In this document: piece after piece, positions 47,227 to 56,049 of the stretch | Layout: each line of letters starts with the position of its first letter | How positions within the stretch are numbered: position 1 is the first letter of the stretch | Assembly: GCF_900104345.1 (NCBI RefSeq) | Contig: NZ_FNJN01000008.1 | Coordinates: forward strand, 124,001-188,000 | Length of the DNA: 64,000 nucleotides | Source of the DNA: Microbacterium testaceum StLB037 | GTDB lineage: Bacteria > Actinomycetota > Actinomycetes > Actinomycetales > Microbacteriaceae | Direction of reading: 5' to 3' | Program-made: the position numbers and the translations under genes | The notes under the pieces: model-generated | What the model saw: the letters and a program-made list of their open reading frames with translations, nothing else | The model's database searches: none | What the model was told of the DNA's origin: nothing

Positions 47227-47952
47227 ATGACACGAACCCCTCAGCCCGAGTCCCGCGACGCCGACGTGCGCGTCGCGGTGTCGACCGTGATCTTCAGCGT
47301 GCGCCGCGACGCCGACGACGAACCCGTCCTCTCGCTCCCCCTGGTGCGCCGCACACGCGATCCGTTCGGCGGGCGGTGGGCGCTGCCCGGCGGCTGGCTC
47401 GACGCGAGCGAGGGGCTCGACGCCGCGGCATCCCGAACCCTCGCCGAAACCACCGGCCTCACCCCCAGCTACCTCGAGCAGCTGTACGCGTTCGGGGCGG
47501 TCGACCGCTCCCCCACGCGCGTGGTGTCGATCGTCTATTGGGCGCTGCTGCGCTCCGACGAGGTCGACGCCCAGGTGGCCGCGCACGCCCGCGAGGGCGA
47601 CGCCCCCGAGAACGTCGAGTGGTTCGACGCGACCGACCTCCCGGCCCTCGCCTTCGACCACAACGACATCGTCGAGTACACGCTGTGGCGCCTGCGCAAC
47701 AAGGTCGGCTACAGCCGCATCGCCCACGGCCTGCTGCCCGACGAGTTCACGCTCGCCGACCTGCGTGAAGTGACCGAGTCGATCCTCGGCAAGCGCCTCG
47801 ACCCGGCGAACTTCCGTCGCCAGGTCGACACGTCCGACACCCTCATCCCGACCGAGCGCTTCCGCACCGGAAGCCACCGACCCGCCCGCCTCTACCGCTA
47901 CAACCGCGACGTGGAGCTCGCCGACCGCGGCCCGCTCCCGTCCCGTCACTGA
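47227..47952 (+). CDS. nrtR: NrtR, Nudix-related repressor of NAD synthesis
   Basis: 241 residues. The N-terminal Nudix domain has a degraded Nudix box (GGWLDASE then RTLAETTGL, where the REUxEE core is not intact), as expected for the ADP-ribose-sensing NrtR regulators. A winged-helix domain follows (FTLADLREVTESILGKRLDPANFRRQV) with a C-terminal GSHRPARLYRY that is standard for NrtR. It stands 12 bases before nadA. The ATG at 47227 has GGAG 11 bases upstream; the ATG at 47218 is too close to it. A 5-1-5 palindrome, ATGGTcACCAT, covers both ATGs and may be part of its operator. Confidence 0.9.
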   Translation: MTRTPQPESRDADVRVAVSTVIFSVRRDADDEPVLSLPLVRRTRDPFGGRWALPGGWLDASEGLDAAASRTLAETTGLTPSYLEQLYAFGAVDRSPTRVVSIVYWALLRSDEVDAQVAAHAREGDAPENVEWFDATDLPALAFDHNDIVEYTLWRLRNKVGYSRIAHGLLPDEFTLADLREVTESILGKRLDPANFRRQVDTSDTLIPTERFRTGSHRPARLYRYNRDVELADRGPLPSRH

Positions 47953-47964
47953 TCGGAAACGCCC

Positions 47965-49296
47965 ATGTCCGCCACGCCTCTCACCCTGCAGCCCCGCCCC
48001 GCGATCGACCCCAGCGTCGACCACGCGATCCAGGCGATCGTCTCGGGCGCCTCGACCGATGCGACCTGCACGACCGACCTCGCCGTCGGCCCCTGGGACT
48101 TCGACACGCGCCCCGGCTACGGCCCCGGCTCGTCGATGGGCGACGTCATCCCCACCGGGGCGCCGCGCCAGGGCGAGCTGCCGCAGCAGTACCGCGACGC
48201 GTCCGACGACGAGCTCGACGCCCGCGTCCGCGCGGCGAAGGCGACGCTCGGCGACCGGGTCGTCGTGCTCGGGCACTTCTACCAGCGCGAAGAGGTGGTG
48301 CGTCACGCCGACTACGTGGGCGACTCGTTCCAGCTCGCGAACGCCGCGAAGGAGCGCCCCGAGGCCGAGGCGATCGTGTTCTGCGGCGTGCACTTCATGG
48401 CCGAGACCGCCGACCTGCTGTCGCGCCCCGACCAGGCCGTCATCCTGCCGAACCTGGCCGCGGGCTGCTCGATGGCCGACATGGCCGACATCGACCAGGT
48501 CGAGGAGTGCTGGGAACAGCTCGAAGACGTGCTCGGAGACCTCGAGACCCCGGATGCCGAGGGCCTGGTCCCCGTGATCCCGGTGACGTACATGAACTCC
48601 TCCGCCGTCATTAAGGGCTTCGTCGGTCGTCACGGCGGAATCGTCTGCACCTCGTCGAACGCGCGCACCGTGCTCGAGTGGGCGTTCGCACGCGGTCGTC
48701 GCGTGCTGTTCTTCCCCGACCAGCACCTGGGCCGCAACACCGCCAAGGCGATGGGCGTGCCCCTCGAACAGATGCCGATGTGGAACCCGCGGAAGCCGCT
48801 CGGCGGCTCGACAGCCGAGGTGATCGAAGACAGCCGCGTCATCCTCTGGCACGGCTTCTGCTCGGTGCACCGCCGCTTCACCGTCGACCAGATCGACAAG
48901 GCCCGCGCCGAACACCCGGGCGTGCGCGTGATCGTGCACCCCGAGTGTCCGATGGACGTGGTCGACGCCGCCGACGAAGCGGGCTCGACCGACATCATCC
49001 GCAAGGCCATCGCCGCCGCGACCGAGCCCACGACCTTCGCGATCGGCACCGAGATCAATCTCGTGCAGCGCCTGGCCGCCCAGTACCCGCAACACGAGAT
49101 CTTCTGCCTCGACCCGGTGGTGTGCCCCTGCTCGACGATGTACCGCATCCACCCCGGCTACCTCGCCTGGGTGTTGGAGTCGCTCGTCGCGGGCGAGGTC
49201 GTCAACCGCATCACGGTCCCGGCCGACGTCGCCGAGCCCGCGACCGTCGCCCTCGAGCGCATGCTCGCGGCCAAGCCGAACGGCGCGGTGAAGTGA
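47965..49296 (+). CDS. nadA: Quinolinate synthase NadA
   Basis: 443 residues. It condenses iminoaspartate with dihydroxyacetone phosphate to quinolinate, using an oxygen-sensitive 4Fe-4S cluster. The three cluster cysteines are in FCGVHFMAETADLL, VHPECPMDVV and VVCPCSTMYRI. An N-terminal extension of about 75 residues precedes the catalytic core (VVVLGHFYQREEVVRHAD), as in other actinobacterial NadA. It is the first enzyme gene of the nad operon and overlaps nadB by GTGA. Confidence 0.97.
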   Translation: MSATPLTLQPRPAIDPSVDHAIQAIVSGASTDATCTTDLAVGPWDFDTRPGYGPGSSMGDVIPTGAPRQGELPQQYRDASDDELDARVRAAKATLGDRVVVLGHFYQREEVVRHADYVGDSFQLANAAKERPEAEAIVFCGVHFMAETADLLSRPDQAVILPNLAAGCSMADMADIDQVEECWEQLEDVLGDLETPDAEGLVPVIPVTYMNSSAVIKGFVGRHGGIVCTSSNARTVLEWAFARGRRVLFFPDQHLGRNTAKAMGVPLEQMPMWNPRKPLGGSTAEVIEDSRVILWHGFCSVHRRFTVDQIDKARAEHPGVRVIVHPECPMDVVDAADEAGSTDIIRKAIAAATEPTTFAIGTEINLVQRLAAQYPQHEIFCLDPVVCPCSTMYRIHPGYLAWVLESLVAGEVVNRITVPADVAEPATVALERMLAAKPNGAVK

Positions 49297-50909
49297 CTAC
49301 CGTCGTCGTGGTGGGCAGCGGCATCGCCGGTCTCACGGCGGCGCTGCACGCGGCCGAGTCCGGATGCCGTGTCACGGTCGTGACGAAGGGCGCCCTGCCC
49401 GACACCAACACGCGGTGGGCGCAGGGCGGGATCGCGGCGGTCACCTCCCCCGCCGACACCGTGGCCTCGCACGCCGCCGACACGCTCACGGCCGGCGCGG
49501 GTCTGAATGATCCGGATGCCGTGGACGTCCTCGTCGGCGAGGGCACGACCCGCATCGCCGAGCTCGTCGCGCGGGGCGTGGACTTCGATCGCGCCGCCGA
49601 CGGCGACTTCTCGCGTGGGCTGGAGGCGGCCCACGCCGTCGCGCGCGTGCTGCACGCCGGCGGAGACGCGACGGGAGCGGCGATCCAGGCCGCTCTCGGC
49701 GACGCTGTCCGGGCCGCGGCCATCGAGCTGCGCGAGCACGCGCTGCTGCGCGACCTGCTGATCGCGAACGGACGCGTCGTCGGCATCGAGCTCGACGGCG
49801 GCGAGCGCCTCACCGCCGACGCGGTGATCCTCGCCACCGGTGGCGCCGGGCAGCTCTACGCCCACACCACCAACCCGCTCGGGGCCACGGGCGACGGCAT
49901 CGCCGCGGCGGTCCGCGCGGGCGCCGCCGTGGCCGACCTCGAGTTCGTGCAGTTCCACCCGACCGCGCTGGCCGTGGGCGCACCGTTCCTCGTGTCGGAA
50001 GCCGTGCGCGGAGAGGGCGCGACCCTCGTCGACGACACCGGCCGCCGCTTCGCGTTCGACGCCCACCCCGATGGCGAGCTCGCCCCGCGCGACGTCGTGG
50101 CCCGCGCCAACGCGCGCGCGATGGCGGCGCAGGGCGGTCGCCCGGTGCGGCTCGATGCCACTGCCATCGGCGACGAGCGCCTCGCGCAGCGCTTCCCCAC
50201 GATCGACGCCGCCGTGCGCGAGCGCGGTCTCGACTGGGGTCGCGAGCCGATCCCGGTGACCCCCGCGGCGCACTACCTGATGGGCGGGGTCGTGACCGAC
50301 CTCGACGGACGCACGACGGTTCCCGGGCTCTACGCGGTCGGCGAGACCGCCCGCACGGGCGTGCACGGCGCCAACCGCCTGGCCTCGAACTCCCTGCTCG
50401 AGGGCGCGGTGTTCGGCGCACGCGCAGGAGAGGCCGTAGGCCGCGACACGGTCTGGCCCGTCGCCGCCGTCGCGCCCGTCCCCCTTCGGGAAGTCCCGGA
50501 CGCCGCTGCCCCGCCCTTCACCCGCGCGGCGCTCCAGCAGCTGATGTGGACCGACGCGGGGCTCATGCGCGACGCCGCGGGTCTCACCCGGGCCGCCGGG
50601 ATCCTCGCCGCGTGGCGCACAGCCGGCGCAGCCCTCGGTGTCGAAGACGCGAACCTGTTGCTCGTCGCGTCGCACGTGGTCGACGCGGCGTTGCGGCGCA
50701 CGGCATCCGTCGGCGCGCACTTCCGCTCCGACGCCGAGACCGGTTCGATCGCTGCGCCGGCGGTCGGCGCCGACACTCGCGTCCTCGCCGCCGTCGTTGC
50801 GGTCGAGGCCTCGGGGACCGACGCCGACCCTCGCGACCCCTCACCCGCCCGCGTGCCCGCCGCCGCGGCATCCGCCCCCTCCTCCCCCTCGAAGGTGCTC
50901 GCATGCTGA
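49293..50909 (+). CDS. nadB: L-aspartate oxidase NadB
   Basis: A 538-residue flavoprotein that oxidises L-aspartate to iminoaspartate for NadA. The FAD fold begins at VVVVGSGIAGLTAALHAAES; RWAQGGIAAV, EFVQFHPTAL and HYLMGGVVTDLDGRT are family blocks, with the arginine of GEGATLVDD-type sequence nearby. The GTG start overlaps the nadA stop; a longer in-frame extension runs through nadA in another frame and is not coding. It overlaps nadC by seven bases. Confidence 0.96.
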   Translation: MTTVVVVGSGIAGLTAALHAAESGCRVTVVTKGALPDTNTRWAQGGIAAVTSPADTVASHAADTLTAGAGLNDPDAVDVLVGEGTTRIAELVARGVDFDRAADGDFSRGLEAAHAVARVLHAGGDATGAAIQAALGDAVRAAAIELREHALLRDLLIANGRVVGIELDGGERLTADAVILATGGAGQLYAHTTNPLGATGDGIAAAVRAGAAVADLEFVQFHPTALAVGAPFLVSEAVRGEGATLVDDTGRRFAFDAHPDGELAPRDVVARANARAMAAQGGRPVRLDATAIGDERLAQRFPTIDAAVRERGLDWGREPIPVTPAAHYLMGGVVTDLDGRTTVPGLYAVGETARTGVHGANRLASNSLLEGAVFGARAGEAVGRDTVWPVAAVAPVPLREVPDAAAPPFTRAALQQLMWTDAGLMRDAAGLTRAAGILAAWRTAGAALGVEDANLLLVASHVVDAALRRTASVGAHFRSDAETGSIAAPAVGADTRVLAAVVAVEASGTDADPRDPSPARVPAAAASAPSSPSKVLAC

Positions 50910-51760
50910 CCCGTTCCGCCATCGACCGCGTCGTCACCGCCGCCCTCGAAGAAGACGCACCGTGGGGCGACCTCACGAGTGAGACCCTCATCCCCGAGAA
51001 CGCCGTCGCCCGCGCGGAGCTCGTCGCGCGGGTCGAGGGCGTCTTCAGCGGAGCCGCGGTGTTCGCCGCCGCCTTCACCCTCACCGACCCCTCGACCTCC
51101 GTCGAGCAGCTCGTCGCAGACGGCGAGCGTTTCTCCCCCGGTGACACGCTCGCCGTGGTCACGGGCCCTGCGCGTGCGGTGCTGACCGCCGAGCGCATCG
51201 GGCTCAACTTCGCGCAGCGCATGTCGGGCATCGCCACCCTCACCGCCCGCTACGTCGCCGAGGTCGCCCACACCGGCGCGCGCATCGTCGACACGCGCAA
51301 GACCACGCCCGGCCTGCGCGCGATCGAGCGGCAGGCCGTGCGCGACGGCGGCGGGCACAACCACCGCTTTTCGCTCTCGGATGCCGTGATGGCCAAGGAC
51401 AACCACCTCGCCGTGCTGACCGCGCAGGGTGTGTCGGTGACCCAGGCACTCGAGAGTGCGATCGCGCGTCTCCCCCACACCACGCACGTCGAGGTCGAGG
51501 TCGACCGCCTCGACCAGATCGACGCGGTACTCGCGGCCGGGGTCGGCACCATCATGCTCGACAACTTCTCGCTCGACGACCTGCGCACCGGTGTCGCCCG
51601 CATCGCCGGCGCCGCGCAGGTCGAAGCATCAGGGGGCGTGAGCCTCGAGACCGTCCGCGCGATCGCCGAGACCGGGGTCGACGTCATCTCGGTCGGAGCC
51701 CTCACCCACTCGGCATCCGCCCTCGACCTCGGGCTCGACATCCGCATCGAGACGGCGTGA
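50903..51760 (+). CDS. nadC: Nicotinate-nucleotide pyrophosphorylase NadC
   Basis: 285 residues. It converts quinolinate and PRPP to nicotinate mononucleotide with release of CO2. Substrate-binding blocks include RIVDTRKTTPGLRAIERQAV, GGHNHRFSLSDAVMAKDNH and VGTIMLDNFSLDDLR; EASGGVSLETVRAIAETGVD and ISVGALTHS complete the barrel. The ATG overlaps nadB and the stop overlaps the cysteine desulfurase gene. Confidence 0.97.
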   Translation: MLTRSAIDRVVTAALEEDAPWGDLTSETLIPENAVARAELVARVEGVFSGAAVFAAAFTLTDPSTSVEQLVADGERFSPGDTLAVVTGPARAVLTAERIGLNFAQRMSGIATLTARYVAEVAHTGARIVDTRKTTPGLRAIERQAVRDGGGHNHRFSLSDAVMAKDNHLAVLTAQGVSVTQALESAIARLPHTTHVEVEVDRLDQIDAVLAAGVGTIMLDNFSLDDLRTGVARIAGAAQVEASGGVSLETVRAIAETGVDVISVGALTHSASALDLGLDIRIETA

Positions 51761-52887
51761 GCCTCTACCTCGACAACGCCGCCACCACCCCCGTGCGCCC
51801 CGAGGTGCTCGAGGCCATGACCCCGTACCTCACCCGTTACTTCGGCAACCCGTCGAGCCATCACGAGGTGGGTGAGGCCGCGGCATCCGCCCTCGACGAC
51901 GCCCGCCGTCGCGTCGCCGCCGTACTGGGCATGCGCCCCGCAGACGTGCTGTTCACCTCGGGCGGCACCGAATCGAACAACGCCGCGATCAAGGGGATCG
52001 TCCTGGGGTCGGAGCGGCGGCACCTCGTCACCACCGCGATCGAGCACGAATCGGTGCTCGCCTCGGCCGACTACCTGCACCGCCTCCACGGCGTCGAGAT
52101 CACCCACGCACCCGTCGACGACACCGGAACCCTGACCCCCGAGGCGCTCGCCGCAGCGCTGCGCGACGATACGGCCCTCGTGTCGGTGGGCTATGCCAAC
52201 AACGAGATCGGCACGGTGCAAGACGTCGCCGCGCTCGCCGCCGTCGCGCACGCCCGCGGGGTGCCCCTGCACCTCGACGCCGTGCAGGCTGCGGGGTGGC
52301 TGCCGCTGTCGGGGACGGGGGCGGATGCCGTCACCATCGCCGGGCACAAGCTCGGCGCCCCGAAGGGCACGGGCATCCTGGCCGTGCGCGGACGCCTGCC
52401 GTTCGAGCCGCTGCTGCACGGCGGCGGGCAGGAGCGCGGCCGTCGCTCGGGCACCCCCGACGTCGCCGGAGCCGTGGGGATCGCCACCGCCCTCACCCTC
52501 GCCGAGACCGAAAGGGCCAACGAGGTCGCCCGGGTCGGCGCCCTGCGCGACGCGTTCATCGCCCGCGTGCTCGCCCTCGTTCCCGGCGCGCGTCTAACCG
52601 GTCACCCGACGCATCGCCTCCCCGGGACGGCGAGCTTTGTCTTCCCCGGCACCAACGGCGAGACCGTGCTGCTCGAGCTAGAGCGGCGCGGCATCGTGTC
52701 CTCCAGCGGATCCGCGTGCGCGGCCGGCAGCGACGAGGCGTCGCACGTGCTGCTCGCGATCGGCGTCGCGCACGACGACGCCCGCACCGCCGTGCGGTTC
52801 ACTCTCCCGCACGGTCTCACCGCTTCTCTCGACGACGTGGCAGATGCCGTCGCCACCGCCGTCACCGCCGTAGGATCGCGCGGGTGA
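51757..52887 (+). CDS. NifS-like cysteine desulfurase of the nad operon
   Basis: 376 residues, class V PLP aminotransferase of the NifS/IscS group. The PLP lysine lies near 198 (TIAGHKLGAPKG) and the active cysteine near 321 (SSSGSACAAGS). Its place inside the NAD operon, overlapping nadC by GTGA, suggests that it supplies sulphur for the NadA 4Fe-4S cluster, as shown for the NifS gene next to nadB in Bacillus subtilis. A role in tRNA thiolation is an alternative. Confidence 0.9.
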   Translation: MSLYLDNAATTPVRPEVLEAMTPYLTRYFGNPSSHHEVGEAAASALDDARRRVAAVLGMRPADVLFTSGGTESNNAAIKGIVLGSERRHLVTTAIEHESVLASADYLHRLHGVEITHAPVDDTGTLTPEALAAALRDDTALVSVGYANNEIGTVQDVAALAAVAHARGVPLHLDAVQAAGWLPLSGTGADAVTIAGHKLGAPKGTGILAVRGRLPFEPLLHGGGQERGRRSGTPDVAGAVGIATALTLAETERANEVARVGALRDAFIARVLALVPGARLTGHPTHRLPGTASFVFPGTNGETVLLELERRGIVSSSGSACAAGSDEASHVLLAIGVAHDDARTAVRFTLPHGLTASLDDVADAVATAVTAVGSRG

Positions 52888-53780
52888 GTTCCACCCCCGT
52901 CACCGTCATCGTCCCCGGGTTCGACGTCGCCGCCTTCGCCGAGGAAGCCCTCGACTCCCTGCGGGCGCAGACGCACCCGCACTGGAGCGCGATCCTCGTC
53001 GACGACGCCTCGAACGATGACACAGCGCGCATCTTCGCCGACGCCGCCTCCGCCGACCCGCGGTTCCGCCTCGAGCGGCACACCTCACGGCGGGGGCTCG
53101 GAGCTGCCCGCAACACCGGCCTCGCACGGGTCGACACCCCGTACACCGCGTTCCTCGACGCCGACGACGTCATGCGCCCCCACGCCCTCTCGCGCCTGGC
53201 CGACACGCTCGATCGCACCGGCAGCGACTTCGTGGTGGGCGCCTACGTACGTCTGCGACCGGATGCCGACACCCCCGCCTACGTCGCCGGAGAGGTGCAG
53301 CCCTGGGTGTCGGCATCCACCGATCCCGCCCGTGAGCGCACGACGCTCGCGGAGCACCCCGCCGCCTCGGGCAACATCGTGGCGTGGTCGAAGATGAGCC
53401 GCACCGCCTTCTGGCGCGAGCACGACCTGCGGTTCCCCGAGGGGCGTTACTACGAAGACCAGGTCCTCACGCAGCGCATGTACACGCTTGCGGCGGGGTT
53501 CGACGTCATCCCCGACGTCGTGGTCGACTGGCGCCAGCGCCGCGAGGGCGGGTCGATCACCCAGCGACTCAGCGAACTCGACATCCTGCGCGATTACCTC
53601 GACGCTCTCGGTGAGGGCATCGCGGTCCTGCAGGCCGCCGGAGCCGACGCGGCCGTGCGGGAACGCGGGGCGCTGATCCGCACCCTGGACCTGCCGCCGC
53701 TCGAGCGCATCGCCGAGTCGCACCCCGACCCCGCGTACCGCATCGCGCTCGAGGCGTTCGTCGAGACCCTGCCCGGCTGA
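52884..53780 (+). CDS. Family 2 glycosyltransferase
   Basis: 298 residues with a GT-A fold: TPVTVIVPGFDVAAFAEEAL, ILVDDASNDDT, GLGAARNTGLA and the metal-binding DADD near 92. The acceptor half holds EGRYYEDQVLTQRMY, similar to the ED-type base of other GT2 enzymes. The GTG start overlaps the desulfurase stop, so it is translated with the nad genes although no link between a glycosyltransferase and NAD synthesis is known. Donor and acceptor cannot be predicted. Confidence 0.88.
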   Translation: MSSTPVTVIVPGFDVAAFAEEALDSLRAQTHPHWSAILVDDASNDDTARIFADAASADPRFRLERHTSRRGLGAARNTGLARVDTPYTAFLDADDVMRPHALSRLADTLDRTGSDFVVGAYVRLRPDADTPAYVAGEVQPWVSASTDPARERTTLAEHPAASGNIVAWSKMSRTAFWREHDLRFPEGRYYEDQVLTQRMYTLAAGFDVIPDVVVDWRQRREGGSITQRLSELDILRDYLDALGEGIAVLQAAGADAAVRERGALIRTLDLPPLERIAESHPDPAYRIALEAFVETLPG

Positions 53781-53914
53781 CGCCCGCCCGGGGCAAAACC
53801 GCGGAGCTCCGCCCGACACGCCGATGGCGGATGCCGTTACACGGCGCGCGGTTGGAAAGCTCCGCCGTTGTGCACGCGGCGGACCCGCGCCCGTCCGGTC
53901 TGATGGCGGGCGCC

Positions 53915-55855
53915 TCAGTCGGGTGCCTCGTCGGCGCGTCGCGCGGGAAGGGCGGCACGGGCGAGGCCCGCTTCGTCGAGCTGCTCCTCGGCGAGGACGA
54001 ACGACGCCGCGAGCTGTTCGGCCGCGAGGCTCGCGTACAGGCCGCCCTGGGCCAGCAGCTCGCTGTGCGTTCCCGATTCGACGATGCGGCCGGCATCCAC
54101 CACGTGGATTCGGTCGGCGCCGATGACCGTCGACAGGCGGTGCGCGATCGACAGGGTCGTGCGTCCGTGCGAGGCCGTCTCGAGGGCCTCTTGCACGATG
54201 CGCTCCGACACCGTGTCGAGGGCGCTCGTCGCCTCGTCGAGCAGGAGGACCGGCGGGTCCTTCAGCAGCACGCGCGCGATCGCGATGCGTTGCTTCTCTC
54301 CGCCCGACAGACGGTAGCCGCGCTCGCCCACGATGGTGTCGTAGCCCGCCTCGAACGAGGCGATGACGTGGTGGATGTTCGCCGCGCGGCACGCGGCCTC
54401 GATCTCGGCGTCTGTGGCGTCGGGCCGGGCGTAGCGCAGGTTCTCGCGAACGGTCGCGTGGAACAGGTAGGTCTCTTGCGAGACGATGCCGATCTCGTCG
54501 ATGATCGAGGCCCGGTCGAGGGTGCGCACGTCGGCGCCCGAGAACATCACCGCTCCCCCGGTTGCCTCGTACATGCGCGGAGTCAGGTAGAGGATCGTGG
54601 TCTTGCCTGCGCCCGATGGGCCGACGAACGCGACGTGCTGGCCGGGCTCCACCGTGAACGAGACGCCGTCGAGAGTGGGCCGCGCCTGCGCGGGGGCGTC
54701 GGGGTAGCGGAACTCGACGTCGCGGAACTCGATGCGCCCCACCGGTCCCGGAGCGGCCGAGACGGGCCGCGCGTCGGGCTCGTCGACGATCGCGGGACGC
54801 AGGTCGAGGTACTCGAAGATGCGGGCGAACAGCGCCGACGAGGTCTGCACGTCGAGCGCGACGCGCATGAGCCCCATCAACGGCATGAGCAACCGAGCCT
54901 GCACGGTGGTGAACGCCACGATCGTTCCTGCCGTGATCGCTCCCGCGCCGCCTCCGATGAGGTACCCCGCGACGAGGTAGATGACCGCGGGAACACTCGA
55001 CATGATCACTTGAACCACGGCGAAGAAGCCCTGGCCGCTCATGGCCCGGCGTACCTGCAGACGGACCTGATTGTCGTTCTCGGCGTCGAAGCGGGCGGAT
55101 TCCGTGCGCTGGCGGTTGAACGACTTCGACAGCAGGATGCCGGAGACGCTCAGGGTCTCTTGCGTGATCGCCGACAGCTCCGACAGCGACTCCTGCGTCT
55201 CGCCCGCGATGCGCGCCCGCACCTGGCCCACGCGGCGTTGCACGAAGAGGAGGAAGGGCATGAGCGCGACCGCGATCAGGGTCAGTCGCCAGTCGATGAG
55301 GATCATCGCCACCAGCGACGCGATGACCGTCACGGCGTTTCCGAGGATGCTCGTGACCGTGTTCGTCAGCACGCCCGAGACACCGCCGACGTCGTTCTGC
55401 AGACGAGACTGGATGACGCCCGTCTTGGTGCGGGTGAAGAAGCCGAGCTCCATGTCTTGGAGGTGATCGAACAAACGCGTGCGCAGATCTCCGGTGACCC
55501 GGTTGCCGACCGTTGCGGTGAGCCAGGTCTGGCCCACGTTGAGGGCCGCCGAGACCAGGAAGAGTCCGATCATGATGCTGACCAGGAAGGCGAGCAGTGA
55601 GAGGTCGGGGCTCGACCCGTCGACGGGGAACAACGCGTCGTCGAAGATCCGCTGCACCAGCAGCGGCGGGACGACGGCGACGGCCGCGCCCACCACGACG
55701 AGGAGCGCGGTGAAGACGATGCGACCGCGGTAGGGCCGGAACAGGTCGACGACGCGGCGACCGAGGTGGGCCACGCGCGGGGCCTGCGCGTTGCGACGGC
55801 GCTGCACCTCGGCATCCACGCCGCGGAACATACTCCCGCCCATCCCCATGCTCAT
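53915..55855 (-). CDS. ABC exporter (membrane plus ATPase half-transporter)
   Basis: 646 residues. An N-terminal six-helix ABC_membrane domain (about 40-340) is joined to an ATPase with GPSGAGKTT, YRLSGGEKQRIAIA, PVLLLDEATSALD and AHRLSTV. This is the MdlB/MsbA-like multidrug or lipid exporter type, working as a homodimer or heterodimer. The start is set at MSMGMGGSMFRG; the open frame further upstream is antisense to the spacer and MFS gene. Several nearby Met codons make the exact start uncertain. Divergent from an MFS exporter. Confidence 0.88.
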   Translation of the reverse strand: MSMGMGGSMFRGVDAEVQRRRNAQAPRVAHLGRRVVDLFRPYRGRIVFTALLVVVGAAVAVVPPLLVQRIFDDALFPVDGSSPDLSLLAFLVSIMIGLFLVSAALNVGQTWLTATVGNRVTGDLRTRLFDHLQDMELGFFTRTKTGVIQSRLQNDVGGVSGVLTNTVTSILGNAVTVIASLVAMILIDWRLTLIAVALMPFLLFVQRRVGQVRARIAGETQESLSELSAITQETLSVSGILLSKSFNRQRTESARFDAENDNQVRLQVRRAMSGQGFFAVVQVIMSSVPAVIYLVAGYLIGGGAGAITAGTIVAFTTVQARLLMPLMGLMRVALDVQTSSALFARIFEYLDLRPAIVDEPDARPVSAAPGPVGRIEFRDVEFRYPDAPAQARPTLDGVSFTVEPGQHVAFVGPSGAGKTTILYLTPRMYEATGGAVMFSGADVRTLDRASIIDEIGIVSQETYLFHATVRENLRYARPDATDAEIEAACRAANIHHVIASFEAGYDTIVGERGYRLSGGEKQRIAIARVLLKDPPVLLLDEATSALDTVSERIVQEALETASHGRTTLSIAHRLSTVIGADRIHVVDAGRIVESGTHSELLAQGGLYASLAAEQLAASFVLAEEQLDEAGLARAALPARRADEAPD

Positions 55856-56049
55856 GATCGTCAGCCTACGTCCGACCACCGACACCGGCTCCGGCTCCGG
55901 CGGTGTCGGGGGCACCCGATAGGGTCGCGAGCGGGTCTCCTCCGATCCGTGGACCCGCCGTCGGAATAACCCGGGCCGCACCTCCGTTGTGACCCTCGCA
56001 GTCGCCCTCCGTGGCGCCACGAAGCCCCCCGCACGCAAAGGACCTCGTC

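Noticed and set aside
47053..49152. A 699-codon minus-strand frame across nrtR and nadA.
   Set aside because: The overlapping plus-strand genes have all active-site motifs; the antisense translation is low-complexity Val/Arg/Gly/Asp.
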